NCBI RefSeq assembly: GCF_036227485.1 | Contig: NZ_CP109479.1 | Span: 2,232,001-2,296,000, forward strand | DNA: 64,000 nt | Origin: Streptomyces sp. NBC_01451 | Lineage (GTDB): Bacteria; Actinomycetota; Actinomycetes; Streptomycetales; Streptomycetaceae | Reading direction: 5' to 3' | Part shown: positions 61,708 to 64,000 of the stretch, piece after piece | Layout: each line of letters starts with the position of its first letter | Numbering within the stretch: the stretch's first letter is position 1 | Translations under genes and position numbers: made by a program | Notes under the pieces: model-generated | The model's input: only the letters and a program-made list of their open reading frames with translations | Told to the model about the DNA's origin: nothing | Database searches by the model: none

Positions 61708-62241
61708 GTGAAGGCCCTCAACAAGGGGATCCGCAAGGCCGAAGTCTCACTGAAGTGGGATCCGAGTCCGGCGGGTCAGCCGCCCACCGATCTCGACATC
61801 GTCGCCGCGACCTACTCGGCGACCGATCCGTACGGCGATCCCGCCTATGTGGTGCACTTCGACAGCCGCTCTCCGGACGGCACGATCACGCTCAACCGGG
61901 ACAGCAAGGACGGCAAGGGCTTCGGCTGGGACGAGGTCATGACGCTGGAGTTCGACCGGCTGGGCGCCCAGTACGCGCGCGTGGTCGTCGGCGTCGTCAT
62001 CCAGCAGCGTTCCACACACCGGACGTTCGTCAGCGTCCGGGGGCCCGGCCTGCGCATCCGCGAGGGCTACACCGTCCTGGCCGAGGACGACTTCGGCGGC
62101 GTTCTGGGATCCACGGCGGCCACGGTCGCGGAGTTCGTCCGTGACGAGGCCGGGTCGTGGGACTTCCACTCCGGTGTCCAGGGCTTCGAGGACGACCCCT
62201 CGACGTTCAGCAGGGAGATGGGCCGCACGCGTCAGGCCTGA
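61708..62241 (+). CDS. TerD-family calcium-binding stress protein
   Basis: A 177-residue TerD-domain protein, starting VKALNKGIRKAEVSLKWD, with the family's acidic calcium-binding segments around DLDIVAATYSATDPYGDPAY. TerD proteins are associated with tellurite, metal and phage stress and with Streptomyces differentiation. This one is single-domain, divergent from the typical sequence (for example the usual GDDRSG segment is not evident), and lies outside a ter cluster. The GTG at 61708 has a strong GGAAGGA site. The last ten bases overlap the end of the convergent DUF2785 gene. Confidence 0.85.
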   Translation: MKALNKGIRKAEVSLKWDPSPAGQPPTDLDIVAATYSATDPYGDPAYVVHFDSRSPDGTITLNRDSKDGKGFGWDEVMTLEFDRLGAQYARVVVGVVIQQRSTHRTFVSVRGPGLRIREGYTVLAEDDFGGVLGSTAATVAEFVRDEAGSWDFHSGVQGFEDDPSTFSREMGRTRQA

Positions 62242-63047
62242 TCCCTCCCCGGGGGTGAGGGAAGGCAGGGAGTGACGATCGCGAGGGTGGCGGCCAGGGC
62301 ATCGAGTACGGCCTCCCGGTGGGGGACCGCACCGGGCCGGCCGTCCCCTCCCGGTGTCAGCAGTCCGCGGTCCACCAGCAGGTAGAGCATGCGCAGCGTG
62401 CGCATGGTGTTGGAGGCCCACGGCGGCACCGGCCCCGGTTCCCCCGTCCGGAAGGCCGCCGAGACGGCGTCCAGCCATCCCACCGACGCGGCGGCACCGA
62501 GACCGGGCCGGCACAGGACCTGGGTCAGCGCACGGGCGATCCGGTCGTCCTCCTGGGCGTCGAAGACATGCCCGGTGTCCGCCAGCAACCGCGCGACGGC
62601 CAGTTCGAACAGCGGTGCGGGATCCTGCTCCGGGCGCCGCGCGAGAGCCGCCAGCAGGTCGGCCCCGTGCGCGGCGGCATGCACCCAGCCCAGCACCGGG
62701 TCGTACCCGCGCAGATCGGTCTCCCCGGGATACCACCCGCTGAACGCCTCCCACCACGCCTGCCGCCACTCCCCCGCATCGGCGATCCGGGCCAGGACGA
62801 GGGGCGCGAACGCACGCGCCTGAATGCCGGGGTCGTCGAACAGCCCGGCCGCGCGGTCCCCGAGCCACCGCCGCTCGGCCGCGTCGAGGCCGGGTATCCA
62901 GCGGACGGCCGTGCCGTACGCACGCTCGTCCCGCACCACGGGGTCCGGGGACCGGAGATCCGCGACCAGCGCTTCGAGAGCGGCGGCCCTGGCCGCCCCC
63001 GAGAGCTCACCGATGTCATCGCCGTGAAGCCGCAACATGCCGTCCAT
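62232..63047 (-). CDS. DUF2785 family protein
   Basis: A 271-residue, largely helical protein, matching the DUF2785 family. It is rich in Ala/Trp helices (RWIPGLDAAERRWLGDRAAG; RAFAPLVLARIADAGEWRQA; GWVHAAAHGADLLAALARRP) and has no enzyme motif I can identify. The function is unknown. An ATG nine bases later (63038) has a GGACGG site and may be the true start. The gene overlaps the convergent TerD gene by ten bases at their 3' ends. Confidence 0.8.
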   Translation of the reverse strand: MDGMLRLHGDDIGELSGAARAAALEALVADLRSPDPVVRDERAYGTAVRWIPGLDAAERRWLGDRAAGLFDDPGIQARAFAPLVLARIADAGEWRQAWWEAFSGWYPGETDLRGYDPVLGWVHAAAHGADLLAALARRPEQDPAPLFELAVARLLADTGHVFDAQEDDRIARALTQVLCRPGLGAAASVGWLDAVSAAFRTGEPGPVPPWASNTMRTLRMLYLLVDRGLLTPGGDGRPGAVPHREAVLDALAATLAIVTPCLPSPPGRDQA

Positions 63048-63151
63048 GGAGGGAGGTTAGCTGCCCACGACATGACGGAGGAGGAGCACCGGCACATGGC
63101 CGGCACCCCTCCTCCCTCACTCACTCACCGGTCGGCGACCGGCCGTCGAGG

Positions 63152-64000
63152 TCAGCTGCAACCGCTGGTCGACCCGCAGCCCTCGCAGATGTAGCAGGAC
63201 CCGGCCCGCTGCATCTTCGTACCGCAGGAGAAGCACAGCGGGGCGTCCGCCTGGATGCCCAGCTGCATCTCCACCAGTTCGGCACTGGTGTGGACCTGCA
63301 TCAGCGCGGGCTCGGGCGTCTCCGCGACGGCGGCCTTCGGGGCCGCGACGGCCTTCAGCTCCTGGGTGCGGGGCGCCGACTGGGCCAGACCCTCGACCTC
63401 GATGCCGACCTCTTCCTCGGTCGGCTCGTAGGACCCCGTCTCCAGGTGCCGCTGGCGCTCGTCGGCGGAGTGGATGCCGAGGGCCGAGCGCGTCTCGAAG
63501 GGGAGGAAGTCCAGCGCGAGGCGGCGGAAGATGTAGTCGACGATCGACTGGGCCATCCGGACATCGGGGTCGTCCGTCATACCGGCCGGCTCGAAGCGCA
63601 TGTTCGTGAACTTCGAGACGTACGTCTCCAGCGGCACGCCGTACTGCAGACCCACCGAGATGGCGATCGAGAAGGCGTCCATCATGCCCGCGAGGGTGGA
63701 GCCCTGCTTGGACATCTTCAGGAAGACCTCGCCGAGACCGTCGTCCGGGTAGGAGTTGGCGGTCATGTAGCCCTCGGCGCCGCCGACCGTGAAGGACGTG
63801 GTGATGCCGGGGCGGCCCTTGGGGAGGCGCTTGCGGACCGGGCGGTACTCGACGACCTTCTCGACGGCCTCACGGATCGTCGCCTCGGTCTTCGCGGTCA
63901 CCTCGGCCTTCTCGTTCTCCTTCTTCTTGACGGAGAGCGGCTGGCCGACCTTGCAGTTGTCGCGGTAGATCGCGAGCGCCTTGACGCCCATCTTCCAGGC
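63152..64000 (-). CDS. nrdJ: Vitamin B12-dependent (class II) ribonucleotide reductase, C-terminal part
   Basis: The last ~282 residues of NrdJ; the gene runs off the right edge. The visible part has GITTSFTVGGAEGYMTANSY, SIAISVGLQYGVPLETYVSK and the family linker, ending in the zinc-ribbon tail CFSCGTKMQRAGSCYICEGC with two Cys pairs used in reducing the active site. The enzyme makes deoxynucleotides using adenosylcobalamin and works with or without oxygen. In Streptomyces it is cotranscribed with the repressor nrdR, which would lie beyond the window, and is regulated by a B12 riboswitch upstream there. Confidence 0.95.
   Translation of the reverse strand, partial: AWKMGVKALAIYRDNCKVGQPLSVKKKENEKAEVTAKTEATIREAVEKVVEYRPVRKRLPKGRPGITTSFTVGGAEGYMTANSYPDDGLGEVFLKMSKQGSTLAGMMDAFSIAISVGLQYGVPLETYVSKFTNMRFEPAGMTDDPDVRMAQSIVDYIFRRLALDFLPFETRSALGIHSADERQRHLETGSYEPTEEEVGIEVEGLAQSAPRTQELKAVAAPKAAVAETPEPALMQVHTSAELVEMQLGIQADAPLCFSCGTKMQRAGSCYICEGCGSTSGCS

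Noticed and set aside
1..64000. CRISPR arrays, tRNA/rRNA genes, IS elements, prophage or a secondary-metabolite cluster
   Set aside because: No regularly spaced repeats, RNA gene signatures, transposases, integrases, phage structural genes or biosynthetic megasynthases were seen; the content is chromosomal core.

Overview
The window is about 64 kb of very high-GC DNA with strong G/C bias at third codon positions, frequent GTG/TTG starts and AAGGAG-like ribosome sites. The gene set points firmly to the conserved core of a Streptomyces chromosome: sepH, ptsH, a c-di-AMP riboswitch-controlled cell-wall hydrolase, parC, parE, hrdB, whiH, rnhB, and B12-dependent nrdJ at the right edge. From memory, the order resembles the S. 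coelicolor SCO58xx region read from about SCO5855 down to SCO5805; that recollection was not checked by a search. I see no tRNA, rRNA, CRISPR array, IS element, prophage or secondary-metabolite cluster.

Layout. 1-5.8 kb: tail of an MFS transporter, an FAD-linked sugar-lactone oxidase, the FtsZ regulator sepH, a mercaptopyruvate-type sulfurtransferase and a double-VOC protein. 5.8-13 kb (minus strand): an NlpC/P60-like protein lacking the catalytic Cys, then a probable operon read as patA, DUF5998, a phosphodiesterase/phosphatase and thymidine kinase. 13-18.3 kb: ptsH, a GntR/FCD regulator, a secreted M23 peptidase behind a c-di-AMP riboswitch, and a paired M16 peptidase operon. 18.7-25.9 kb: parC, a CobW-type metallochaperone, two divergent citrate-synthase-like genes (one with an N-terminal DNA-binding domain) around a 19-bp palindrome, and a sucrase/ferredoxin-like gene directly behind an iron box. 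26-34.3 kb: a DcuS/CitA-type kinase with two tandem response regulators, converging on a minus-strand run of DUF1453-like protein, NarL-type kinase, regulator, DUF485 and acetate-type symporter.

34.3-43.6 kb: parE, a small zinc-ribbon protein, a secreted trypsin-like protease, the principal sigma factor hrdB, the sporulation regulator whiH, and a degenerate ABC ATPase/permease fusion. 43.6-56.4 kb: NrtR-like Nudix protein, glycogen-debranching-type protein, DUF4192, a LysR/TauE divergent pair, a RecQ helicase with a phosphoribosyltransferase-like tail, two lineage-specific proteins of unknown function, and rnhB. 56.4-64 kb: a TetR repressor with a twin-palindrome operator and a DHA2 drug exporter, an ADP-ribosylglycohydrolase/histidine-phosphatase pair, DUF4937, a TerD-like protein, DUF2785 and the 3' end of nrdJ.

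How it fits together. Much of the region concerns growth and development: division (SepH), sporulation (WhiH), transcription (HrdB), chromosome decatenation (ParC/ParE), wall remodelling under c-di-AMP control, and carbon metabolism (HPr, PatA, citrate-synthase-like proteins, acetate-type symporter with two nearby two-component systems). I found no clear previously undescribed multi-gene system. The best leads are regulatory sites and proteins that keep a fold but have lost catalytic residues.
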